Of a stretch of 17,255 nt of DNA, positions 7,032-13,037 are shown piece after piece. The notes under the pieces are model-generated. The model saw only the letters and a list, made by a program, of their open reading frames with translations. It was not told the DNA's origin and did not search any database. Source of the stretch: Gelria sp. (GTDB lineage Bacteria; Bacillota; Syntrophomonadia; Syntrophomonadales; Syntrophomonadaceae); the NCBI GenBank assembly GCA_012839665.1, contig DUMX01000214.1, positions 1 through 17,255 on the forward strand. The letters run 5' to 3'. Numbering within the stretch: position 1 is the stretch's first letter; every line of letters starts with the position of its first letter. The position numbers and the translations under genes are program-made.

Positions 7032-7226
7032 ATGGATAATTCCATATCAAATTTTATACTGGCTATAGTAACAACTGATGCCAATAAAGTTCTTCCCGGT
7101 AGTTGTCCGATAATCCTGGCCGCTAACCAAAAGGAGCAGGAAAAAGTCAGCCTTCTACTGGCCCGTATTTTAGGCGGAATAGTCCACGACCTGGAAAACG
7201 GCCTCTACTTCATCTGTCGACATTAA
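7032..7226 (+). CDS. Small protein partner of YIEGIA (capping complex subunit family)
   Basis: A 64-residue protein with no membrane segment or metal motif. Residues 7-13 (FILAIVT) and 25-30 (CPIILA) look like beta strands, and 38-53 like a helix (KVSLLLARILGGIVHD). Small proteins of this size and position directly after YIEGIA genes are named capping complex subunit for YIEGIA in some annotations, as I recall; I know of no experimental basis for the name. The ATG touches the YIEGIA stop (TAGATG), with AGGAAGG about 12 bases upstream, so production in a fixed ratio with YIEGIA is likely. The gene is followed by a repeat-filled gap. Confidence 0.72.
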   Translation: MDNSISNFILAIVTTDANKVLPGSCPIILAANQKEQEKVSLLLARILGGIVHDLENGLYFICRH

Positions 7227-7233
7227 TTGGTAA

Positions 7234-7261
7234 GTGAGGCGTGAGGGGTGAGATGTGACCG
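7234..7261 (+). repeat. Four degenerate 7-base tandem units (GTGAGGC type)
   Basis: GTGAGGC, GTGAGGG, GTGAGAT and GTGACCG follow each other without a break. The run lies just after the small YIEGIA-partner gene and directly before the TCCGCG repeat element, so it may be part of the same repeat unit. Confidence 0.55.
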
Positions 7262-7347
7262 TGGTCCGCGTTTATATAAATCAAATCAGCGTCCTCCTGC
7301 GTCTAAAAAATCCGCGTAAATCCTTACTAATCCGCGTGGTCCGCGTC
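7261..7347 (+). repeat. TCCGCG-rich interspersed repeat element, copy 1
   Basis: TCCGCG occurs four times (7265, 7311, 7331, 7340) in an AT-rich, non-coding setting. A 25-base core (7305-7329) is found exactly, in the opposite orientation, at 17228-17252, and similarity continues into flanking TCCGCG words there. Similar repeats are scattered through many bacterial genomes. It interrupts the otherwise packed gene set between the YIEGIA partner and the first DUF3189 gene. No open reading frame or hairpin with a T run is visible. Confidence 0.8.
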
Positions 7348-7369
7348 ATTTAAACCTGGGGGTGGTATT

Positions 7370-7831
7370 ATTAAAATCATTTACCATTGCTACGGGGGTT
7401 CGCATTCGTCGGTAATGGCAGCAGCACTTCATTTAGGCCTGCTGTCTAAAGACCGCATACCCAATGAAACCGAACTTTTGGCTGTACCCTATTTTGACAA
7501 AACTACTAATGCTGATTTTGGCTCTATTCGGTTTATGGGTAAGGACGAATATAATAATGAAGTTTATGTGTTAGGAAAAAAGAATATGGGAGACCGCTAC
7601 TCTCGCTTGCTCCAAGGAGTAGCCAAAATTCTGGGAGAGGAGGAGCAACTGTTGGTGGTGAATTGCATGAATCGGGTTAATACCTTTATGAAACTGGGTG
7701 GTTTTAGTTCCAGAAAAATGGGATTAGTATCGTTAGGGCGGCCGGTAGTAGTTCGGGGCAGTAGAAAAGCATTTTTAGAATTAGTCAATCTGGTGGAGAT
7801 TACACGCCTGCGGGCTCTGCAGATGGTATAG
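7370..7831 (+). CDS. DUF3189 family protein (first copy), AUU start
   Basis: Read from ATT 7370 this is a 153-residue soluble protein beginning KIIYHCYGGSHSSVMAA, which matches the conserved N-terminus of DUF3189, a clostridial family of unknown function. The first canonical start, ATG 7415, would remove the whole YHCYGGSHSS motif, yet no ATG, GTG or TTG lies in frame between there and the stop at 7328. A strong GGGGGTGG (7358-7365) ends 4 bases before ATT 7370; ATT 7367 is too close. Further into the protein, VPYFDKTTNADFGSIRFMG and VYVLGKKN recur in related form in the next gene, and a basic region (FSSRKMG) follows. The strand-loop-helix at the N-terminus suggests a nucleotide- or phosphate-binding fold, which is only a guess. 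Confidence 0.78.
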   Translation: MKIIYHCYGGSHSSVMAAALHLGLLSKDRIPNETELLAVPYFDKTTNADFGSIRFMGKDEYNNEVYVLGKKNMGDRYSRLLQGVAKILGEEEQLLVVNCMNRVNTFMKLGGFSSRKMGLVSLGRPVVVRGSRKAFLELVNLVEITRLRALQMV

Positions 7832-7834
7832 CTA

Positions 7835-8248
7835 ATGAATATTTTATTTCTAGGTACAAGTGGAGTTCATCATGCCCTGATAGCAGCCAATATCTACTTA
7901 AAAAAACCGGTTGCAGATTTTAATTCTATACCGGATTTTGCTAATGTAGCTTTGGAGGCCAGCGGTTTTCCTATTTATGTCGGAGAGGATGAAGAGGGTA
8001 ACCAGGTATATTGCCTGGGGGCAGGTAGCGATGTGGAAATGGCAAAAAAATCAATTAAGGATTTAAGAACTGTTTTAGGTCGTTCTGCTAACGATTTGGT
8101 AGTAAAACCGGTTTCAGTCAAAGGTGAAAAACTATTTGTACTGTTAAACCGCATCCCAGCACCACTAGGCGGTCGCTTATGGCATAAATTAATTCCGGCT
8201 CTGATACTTAAAAGCCAATTAAAATCAATTTACCAGGATATTAGATAA
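7835..8248 (+). CDS. DUF3189-like protein (second, divergent copy)
   Basis: A 137-residue protein that appears to be a diverged paralog of the gene just upstream: NILFLGTSGVHHALIAANIYL aligns with the N-terminal strand-loop-helix, FNSIPDFANVALEASGFPIYVGEDEEG with the middle region, and VYCLGAGSD with VYVLGKKN. The Cys and paired Gly of the first copy's motif are replaced by LGTSGVHH, so if that loop is catalytic this copy is altered. Its ATG lies three bases after the stop of copy one with only a weak ribosome site, implying coupled translation and possibly a heterodimer. It is the last gene before a 210-base repeat-containing gap. Confidence 0.68.
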   Translation: MNILFLGTSGVHHALIAANIYLKKPVADFNSIPDFANVALEASGFPIYVGEDEEGNQVYCLGAGSDVEMAKKSIKDLRTVLGRSANDLVVKPVSVKGEKLFVLLNRIPAPLGGRLWHKLIPALILKSQLKSIYQDIR

Positions 8249-8251
8249 TTA

Positions 8252-8354
8252 GACACTGAAGGATACTGAAATTTTATGAAAAGCACTGAATTTTATTATA
8301 TTTTTCAAGGAAAGCGAAAGCTGCCGTGTACCCGTCCAGGGTGAAGCTTCCGCT
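8252..8354 (+). repeat. CACTGAA-rich interspersed repeat, copy 1
   Basis: Starts GACACTGAAGGATACTGAAA and carries CACTGAA-like words three times, an AT-rich stretch, AAGGAAAGCGAAAGCT (8307-8322) and AAGCTTCCG (8344-8352). Copy 2 at 9761-9838 repeats the same order but lacks about 21 bases between the last two words. AGCGAAAGCT (8313-8322) and AGCTTCCGCT (8345-8354) can pair with one mismatch, so the 3' part may fold into a hairpin. It begins four bases after the stop of the second DUF3189 gene. Confidence 0.8.
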
Positions 8355-8417
8355 ACGAACCACGAAGTTAAGAAATAGTAGCGAAAGTAGAGTGGCTTGC
8401 GGTGCAAGGGCTTTTAT

Positions 8418-8443
8418 TGGATAATGTTTAGGAGTGTTATCCA
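8418..8443 (+). repeat. Inverted repeat TGGATAA/TTATCCA before the DUF512 gene
   Basis: Seven-base arms TGGATAA (8418-8424) and TTATCCA (8437-8443) separated by 12 bases, just before the AGGAGG ribosome site of the next gene. It could be a hairpin or a protein-binding site. The rest of the 8355-8458 gap shows nothing I can identify. Confidence 0.4.
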
Positions 8444-8458
8444 GCAGGAGGTTAAGCC

Positions 8459-9778
8459 GTGAGTGCTCCAATTATAGGCATAGTCCCGGGCAGCATTGCT
8501 GACGAAATGGCGATAGAAGTCGGCGATATTCTGCTGTGTATTAATGGCCAGGAGATACAGGACATTATAGATTACCAGTTTTATTCCCATGATGACTATA
8601 TAGAACTAGAGCTTCAAAAAACTGATGGAGAGCTATGGTTGCTGGAAATAAATAAAGATTGGGATGAAGAACTGGGCCTGCTTTTCAATGATGTAATTTT
8701 TGACAAAATGAAAACTTGCCAAAATCGTTGTTTATTTTGTTTTGTACACCAGCTTCCCAGGGGAATGAGAAAGACCTTGTACATAAAAGACGATGATTAT
8801 CGTTATTCATTTCTTTACGGAAATTTTATTACCCTGACCAATCTGAAGGAAGAAGACTGGCGCAAAATAATTGACATGCATCTAAGTCCACTCTATGTTT
8901 CAGTTCATTGTATGGAACCAGAGCTCCGCGTACAGATACTGGGGAGTAAGCGGGCAGCAAGCATTCGTCAGGATTTAAAGCGATTACTGGATGCTGGTAT
9001 TGAAATTCATACCCAAATAGTCTTATGCCCGGGGATTAATGATGGTGAAATTCTTAAACAGAGTATAGAAGAACTATCTTCTTATTACCCTTCGGTGCAG
9101 TCGGTCGGTATTGTCCCGGTTGGTCTTACTGGTCATCGCTTAAAATTACCCCAACTCCAAACTATTACCCCGGAGCAAAGCCTAAAATATATAGAGATGA
9201 TAAATGACTACCAGGTAGAATACCGTAAACGTTTCCAAAAGGGTTTTGTCTACCTGGCCGATGAATTTTTTATTAAGGCAAAAGTGGATTTCCCAGCAGC
9301 TGAATACTATGATGATTACTGCCAGATTGAAAATGGCATTGGCCTGGCGCGAATATTTCTAGACGAATTTTTAGAGCTGGAAAAATCCTTGCCTGAGCAG
9401 ATTAAGAAACGGGAAGTATTTATTATAACGGGCGTATCAGCTATGATGGTACTTAACCCGGTAGTAAACCGGTTGAATCTTATTAAGGGTTTGACCGTAC
9501 ACCTGCTGCCGGTGGAAAATCACTATTTTGGAGGCAATGTAAGTGTAACCGGCCTTTTAACCGGCAAGGATATATTGCAGGCAATGGAGAATAAATATCA
9601 GGGGCAGCGGGTAATTATACCAGAGGTAATATTTAAAGAAGGCGACGATATTTTATTGGACAATGTTAGCTTGGAAGAATTGCGCCAGAGGAGCGGGGCA
9701 CATATACAGACTGTCAATGGCAGTGCCCGGTCCCTGGTAAAAGCAGTTTTGGGTTTTTTTGACACTGAAGGACACTGA
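8459..9778 (+). CDS. DUF512 family radical-SAM-like protein with N-terminal PDZ-like domain
   Basis: A 439-residue protein of the DUF512 family. Residues 1-60 resemble a PDZ-like domain (GIVPGSIADEMAIEVGDILLCING). A CxxxCxxC motif at C87, C91 and C94 (CQNRCLFC), followed by FVHQLPRGMRK and YGNFITLTN, matches the radical SAM iron-sulfur site and barrel of this family. The C-terminal half (about 230-430) is the DUF512 region, with LADEFF and TGVSAMMVL. The function is unknown to me, but the gene is often next to der, as here, which suggests a link to ribosome assembly or RNA. The start is GTG with AGGAGG (8446-8451) 7 bases upstream. The last residues, DTEGH, and the stop are encoded by a copy of the CACTGAA repeat. 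Confidence 0.85.
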   Translation: MSAPIIGIVPGSIADEMAIEVGDILLCINGQEIQDIIDYQFYSHDDYIELELQKTDGELWLLEINKDWDEELGLLFNDVIFDKMKTCQNRCLFCFVHQLPRGMRKTLYIKDDDYRYSFLYGNFITLTNLKEEDWRKIIDMHLSPLYVSVHCMEPELRVQILGSKRAASIRQDLKRLLDAGIEIHTQIVLCPGINDGEILKQSIEELSSYYPSVQSVGIVPVGLTGHRLKLPQLQTITPEQSLKYIEMINDYQVEYRKRFQKGFVYLADEFFIKAKVDFPAAEYYDDYCQIENGIGLARIFLDEFLELEKSLPEQIKKREVFIITGVSAMMVLNPVVNRLNLIKGLTVHLLPVENHYFGGNVSVTGLLTGKDILQAMENKYQGQRVIIPEVIFKEGDDILLDNVSLEELRQRSGAHIQTVNGSARSLVKAVLGFFDTEGH

Positions 9779-9838
9779 AATACTATGAAAAAACACTGAA
9801 CTTTTTATATTTAAGGAAAGCGAAAGCTAAAGCTTCCG
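9761..9838 (+). repeat. CACTGAA-rich interspersed repeat, copy 2
   Basis: A shorter direct copy of the element at 8252-8354: GACACTGAAGGACACTGAAA, further CACTGAA words, AAGGAAAGCGAAAGCT (9813-9828), then AAGCTTCCG (9830-9838). The first 18 bases are coding: they provide the final five codons and TGA stop of the DUF512 gene. The remainder fills most of the 77-base gap before der. Confidence 0.8.
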
Positions 9839-9855
9839 TATTGGAGGAATAGTCC

Positions 9856-11178
9856 ATGGCGAAACCTGTAGTGGCTATAGTGGGTCGGCCCAATGTGGGT
9901 AAATCCACCTTATTTAATCACTTAATTGGAAAAAGAAAAGCTATTGTAGAGGATATTCCCGGAGTTACCCGGGACCGGCTCTATGATAATACAGACTGGG
10001 CTGGGCGAGAATTTATTATAATTGATACTGGTGGCCTGCGTTTTGAAGAAGGCGATATTTTTGCCCGTGAAATCAAATTACAGGTAGAAATTGCCATAGA
10101 GGAAGCTGATGTTATTGTCTTCGTACTTGATGCTCGTGAGGGATTGAGTACGGAAGATGAACAGGTAGCTGATCTCCTGCGCAGGTCTGGTAAGCCCGTA
10201 GTCCTGGCAGCCAATAAGGTGGAAAACTTTGACCGCCAGCTTGATTATTATGAATTTTATCAACTGGGGTTAGGTGACCCTATTCCGATATCAGCTATGC
10301 ATGGGTTGAATACTAATGACCTGTTGGATCAGGTGATTGCCAAATTTGCTCCCCCCAAAGAATATGAAGAAGACGACAATGCCATTAAACTAGCTATTGT
10401 AGGGCGACCTAATGTGGGGAAGTCATCATTGGTAAATGCATTACTGGGTGAGCAAAGGGTTATTGTAAGCGATATTCCGGGTACTACTCGTGATGCTATT
10501 GATACCCCTTTCCGTTATAATAATATTGATTATATTCTAATTGATACAGCTGGTATCAGAAGAAAATCCCGTATTAAAGAGGCAACTGAAAAATACAGTG
10601 TAATTAGAGCCTTAAAAAGTATAGAGAGGGCAGATGTAGTCTTAACTATGCTGGATGCTACTGAAGGGGTGAGTGAACAAGACCAAAGGATTGCTGGCTA
10701 TGTCCATGAGGCTGGGCGGGCTAATATTATTGTAGTCAACAAATGGGATTTGGTAGAAAAAGACGGGCAAACCATGAATAAGTTTGATAAAGATATCCGG
10801 GAAGACCTAAAATTCTTAGCCTACGCACCGATAATGTATATTTCCGCCCTGACCAAAAAACGGATATTCCAGGTATTAGAGCTGGTCTATTTTGTGGCTG
10901 AACAGCATAACCGGCGGATAACTACGTCCGAACTAAACCGGGTGGTCAATGAAGCTACTATGCTTAATCCCTTACCGGGTGGGGGAGGAAAAAAAGTTAA
11001 AATATATTACGCTACTCAAGTACGTACGGCTCCGCCTACCTTTGTATTTTTCTCTAATCAACCCAAAATGGTACATTTCTCTTATCTACGTTACCTGGAG
11101 AATGTATTGCGGGAGAATTTTGGTTTCGAAGGTTCGCCTATCCGCCTTTTGGTTCGGCAAAAAACCGGGAAAGAGTAG
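9856..11178 (+). CDS. der: Ribosome-assembly GTPase Der (EngA)
   Basis: Essential GTPase that assists maturation of the 50S ribosomal subunit. It has the two tandem GTPase domains unique to this family. Domain 1 has GRPNVGKST (10-18), DTGG (57-60) and NKVE (120-123). Domain 2 has GRPNVGKSS (183-191), DTAG (230-233) and NKWD (295-298). The C-terminal KH-like domain (about 350-440) contains the typical NPLPGGGGKKVKIYYATQ. The 440-residue length is normal. The linker between GTPase domains is acidic (KEYEEDDN), as is usual. ATG is preceded by GGAGG at suitable spacing. It sits between DUF512 and plsY, an order I recall from other clostridia. No unusual residues. Confidence 0.97.
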   Translation: MAKPVVAIVGRPNVGKSTLFNHLIGKRKAIVEDIPGVTRDRLYDNTDWAGREFIIIDTGGLRFEEGDIFAREIKLQVEIAIEEADVIVFVLDAREGLSTEDEQVADLLRRSGKPVVLAANKVENFDRQLDYYEFYQLGLGDPIPISAMHGLNTNDLLDQVIAKFAPPKEYEEDDNAIKLAIVGRPNVGKSSLVNALLGEQRVIVSDIPGTTRDAIDTPFRYNNIDYILIDTAGIRRKSRIKEATEKYSVIRALKSIERADVVLTMLDATEGVSEQDQRIAGYVHEAGRANIIVVNKWDLVEKDGQTMNKFDKDIREDLKFLAYAPIMYISALTKKRIFQVLELVYFVAEQHNRRITTSELNRVVNEATMLNPLPGGGGKKVKIYYATQVRTAPPTFVFFSNQPKMVHFSYLRYLENVLRENFGFEGSPIRLLVRQKTGKE

Positions 11179-11216
11179 TAAGAAAGTGTCTATTATAATC
11201 TAGGGGGAGTGGGATT

Positions 11217-11798
11217 TTGAAAGAAGTATTAGTGGTGATACTGTGCTATTTTATCGGCGCCATACCTTTTTCTTATCTTTCCGCTCAGTTTTTAGCTCAT
11301 ACCGATGTACGCGCGCGGGGTAGTGGTAACGTAGGAGCAACTAATGTTTATCGCACCTCAGGGGCATGGGCGGGACTACTGGCCCTGGCAGGAGATGTCT
11401 TAAAAGGGGTTTTTGTAGCCTGGCTAGGTTTTACCCTGGGAGGTCCTGTATTAGCGGCGATTTGTTCTCTGGCCGCAATTATCGGACACTGCTACCCGGT
11501 ATATTTAAAGTTTCGTGGAGGTAAAGCGGTCGCCACTGCCGGAGGCATAATATTTTATCTCATGCCCAAAGTAGGCCTTATTTTACTATTATTATTTATT
11601 ACAACAATAGTTTTTACCCGCTATGTCTCCCTGGCATCAATAGCAGCAGCCATCTCGTTCCCGTTTCTTGCCTACCTGCTGCATTACCCCTGGCAGTACA
11701 CCATATTAAGCGTTTTAATGATGCTTATTGTAGTATATCGCCACCGGGAAAACATTTCCCGGCTTATGGAGGGCACTGAAGCCCGGTTATGGGGGTAA
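11217..11798 (+). CDS. plsY: Glycerol-3-phosphate acyltransferase PlsY
   Basis: Integral membrane enzyme that moves the acyl group from acyl-phosphate to glycerol-3-phosphate, the first step of phospholipid synthesis in most Gram-positive bacteria. The three conserved cytoplasmic motifs are present: RGSGNVGATNVYR (about 34-46), the HCYPVYLKFRGGKAVATAGG region (about 90-110), and YRHRENISRLMEGTE near the C-terminus. Four to five hydrophobic segments lie between them; the 193-residue length is typical. The start is TTG, behind AGGGGGAG (about 7 bases). It is followed 24 bases later by gpsA, which makes its substrate, so the pair forms a metabolic unit. Confidence 0.95.
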   Translation: MKEVLVVILCYFIGAIPFSYLSAQFLAHTDVRARGSGNVGATNVYRTSGAWAGLLALAGDVLKGVFVAWLGFTLGGPVLAAICSLAAIIGHCYPVYLKFRGGKAVATAGGIIFYLMPKVGLILLLLFITTIVFTRYVSLASIAAAISFPFLAYLLHYPWQYTILSVLMMLIVVYRHRENISRLMEGTEARLWG

Positions 11799-11825
11799 TA
11801 GAATGGTACTATTTGGAGGTAAATG

Positions 11826-12857
11826 ATGAAAAAAATTACGGTATTAGGAGCTGGCAGTTGGGGTACGGCTCAAGCTCTTTTGCTTAGTAAAAAAACCAGA
11901 AAAATTGCCCTGTGGGGTAGAGTTGAAGATGGCATAGAAGAAATGCGGGCAGAGCGGGAAAACAAACGTTTTCTTCCCGGAGTCCGTTTATCCGATAATA
12001 TAGAGCCCATAAGCGACCTTAAAACTGCTGTAGATAATACCGAACTTATAGTAATGGCAGTACCTACTCAGGCAGTAAGAGAAGTATTAATTCTGCTTGC
12101 TCCTCACTTGCAACCGGATACTATTATTGTAAATACCGCCAAAGGCCTGGAAATAAAAACAGCTACGCGCTTAAGCCGGGTAGCAGAGGATGTTTTAGGT
12201 AGAGAAATACGGGAACATTATGCGGTATTATCCGGTCCCAGCCATGCTGAAGAAGTAGCCCGGGGATTGCCTACAGTAGTTACGGTAGCATCATATAGTC
12301 GGGAGGTAGCTTTTTTTGTTCAGGATACCTTTATGTCTCCGGTTTTTAGAGTATATACTAACCCCGATGTAGCTGGGGTAGAGCTGGGAGGAGCCCTGAA
12401 AAACATAATAGCACTGGCTACCGGCATGTGTGATGGATTAGGTTATGGAGACAATACTAGGGCGGCATTAATGACTCGGGGCCTTACTGAAATTACCCGG
12501 ATGGGAGTAGCTCTGGGGGGAGACTATCGTACCTTTTCCGGTTTGAGCGGTATGGGTGATTTAGTTGTCACTTGTGGGAGTAAGTATTCCCGTAACCGGC
12601 AGGCGGGAGAACTCTTAGGTCAGGGTTATAACCTTCAACAAGCTATGGAGCAAATCGGTATGGCCGTAGAAGGAGTTCACACCGTACGTGTTGTTAACAA
12701 AATTGCTGACCAGATGGGAGTGGACATGCCTATAAGTAAAGCCTGTTATGACATACTATACAAAAACACGTCAGTCCAGGAAACAGTTAATACTTTAATG
12801 AAACGGCGCAAAAAGCACGAGTTGGAGGAGATTGCAGTAAACATAAAAGGTTGGTAA
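11826..12857 (+). CDS. gpsA: NAD(P)-dependent glycerol-3-phosphate dehydrogenase
   Basis: Reduces dihydroxyacetone phosphate to sn-glycerol-3-phosphate, the substrate of PlsY encoded just upstream. Visible are the Rossmann loop GAGSWG (8-13), NTAKGLE with Lys106, LSGPSHAEEVARG (135-147), the catalytic Lys192 in GALKNIIALATG, and the substrate-binding GDNTRAALMTRGL (208-220) followed by FSGLSGMGDLVVTC. The 343-residue length is normal. ATG 11826 is preferred over the adjacent ATG 11823 because GGAGG (11815-11819) is 6 rather than 3 bases away. The gpsA-spoIVA order is conserved in many spore formers, but a terminator separates the two here. Confidence 0.96.
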   Translation: MKKITVLGAGSWGTAQALLLSKKTRKIALWGRVEDGIEEMRAERENKRFLPGVRLSDNIEPISDLKTAVDNTELIVMAVPTQAVREVLILLAPHLQPDTIIVNTAKGLEIKTATRLSRVAEDVLGREIREHYAVLSGPSHAEEVARGLPTVVTVASYSREVAFFVQDTFMSPVFRVYTNPDVAGVELGGALKNIIALATGMCDGLGYGDNTRAALMTRGLTEITRMGVALGGDYRTFSGLSGMGDLVVTCGSKYSRNRQAGELLGQGYNLQQAMEQIGMAVEGVHTVRVVNKIADQMGVDMPISKACYDILYKNTSVQETVNTLMKRRKKHELEEIAVNIKGW

Positions 12858-12872
12858 AAAGAAAAAAAGGCG

Positions 12873-12904
12873 AAAAAAGTGTGAAGTTAAACACACTTTT
12901 TTTT
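12873..12904 (+). terminator. Rho-independent terminator after gpsA
   Basis: AAAAAAGTGTG (12873-12883), an 8-base loop, and CACACTTTTTT (12892-12902), with the T run continuing to 12904. The GC part of the stem is short but the A/T arms extend the pairing, which is typical of terminators in AT-rich genomes. It ends the der-plsY-gpsA region. Confidence 0.85.
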
Positions 12905-13037
12905 GTTTTCTGGTTATATTACCTGAAATTGATAAATATATTTATACTGTTATAGCGAAAACCATATTAAGGGCTATCCGTATATCGGAGGGAGGGTGCC
13001 TTTAAAAAGTCTAAATCCAAGGGAGGGAAAATGAGAA
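12905..13037 (+). promoter_or_regulatory. spoIVA upstream region with possible promoter and two tiny reading frames
   Basis: AT-rich gap expected to hold the spoIVA promoter, which is sigma-E dependent in Bacillus. CATATT (12963-12968) resembles a sigma-E -35 element, with only a poor -10 match near 12981. TTGATA (12929-12934), 16 bases before TATAGC (12951), is an alternative sigma-A-like pair. Two purine-rich ribosome sites (12987-12995 and 13021-13027) occur. Between them GTG 12996 could encode 12 residues, ending at TGA 13034, which overlaps ATG 13031 of a 10-residue frame running into spoIVA. Neither the promoter nor the tiny frames is secure. Confidence 0.3.

Noticed and set aside
7227..7369. 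Repeat-rich gap as a CRISPR array or riboswitch
   Set aside because: Units are irregular in length and spacing with no spacer pattern, and no riboswitch core is recognisable.
8274..8471. 65-codon minus-strand frame between the second DUF3189 gene and DUF512
   Set aside because: It is built from the CACTGAA repeat and its flank, has no recognisable protein features and overlaps the DUF512 start.
11191..11200. TATAAT at 11194 as a promoter for plsY
   Set aside because: No acceptable -35 element at 16-18 bases upstream; plsY is close enough to der to be read through.
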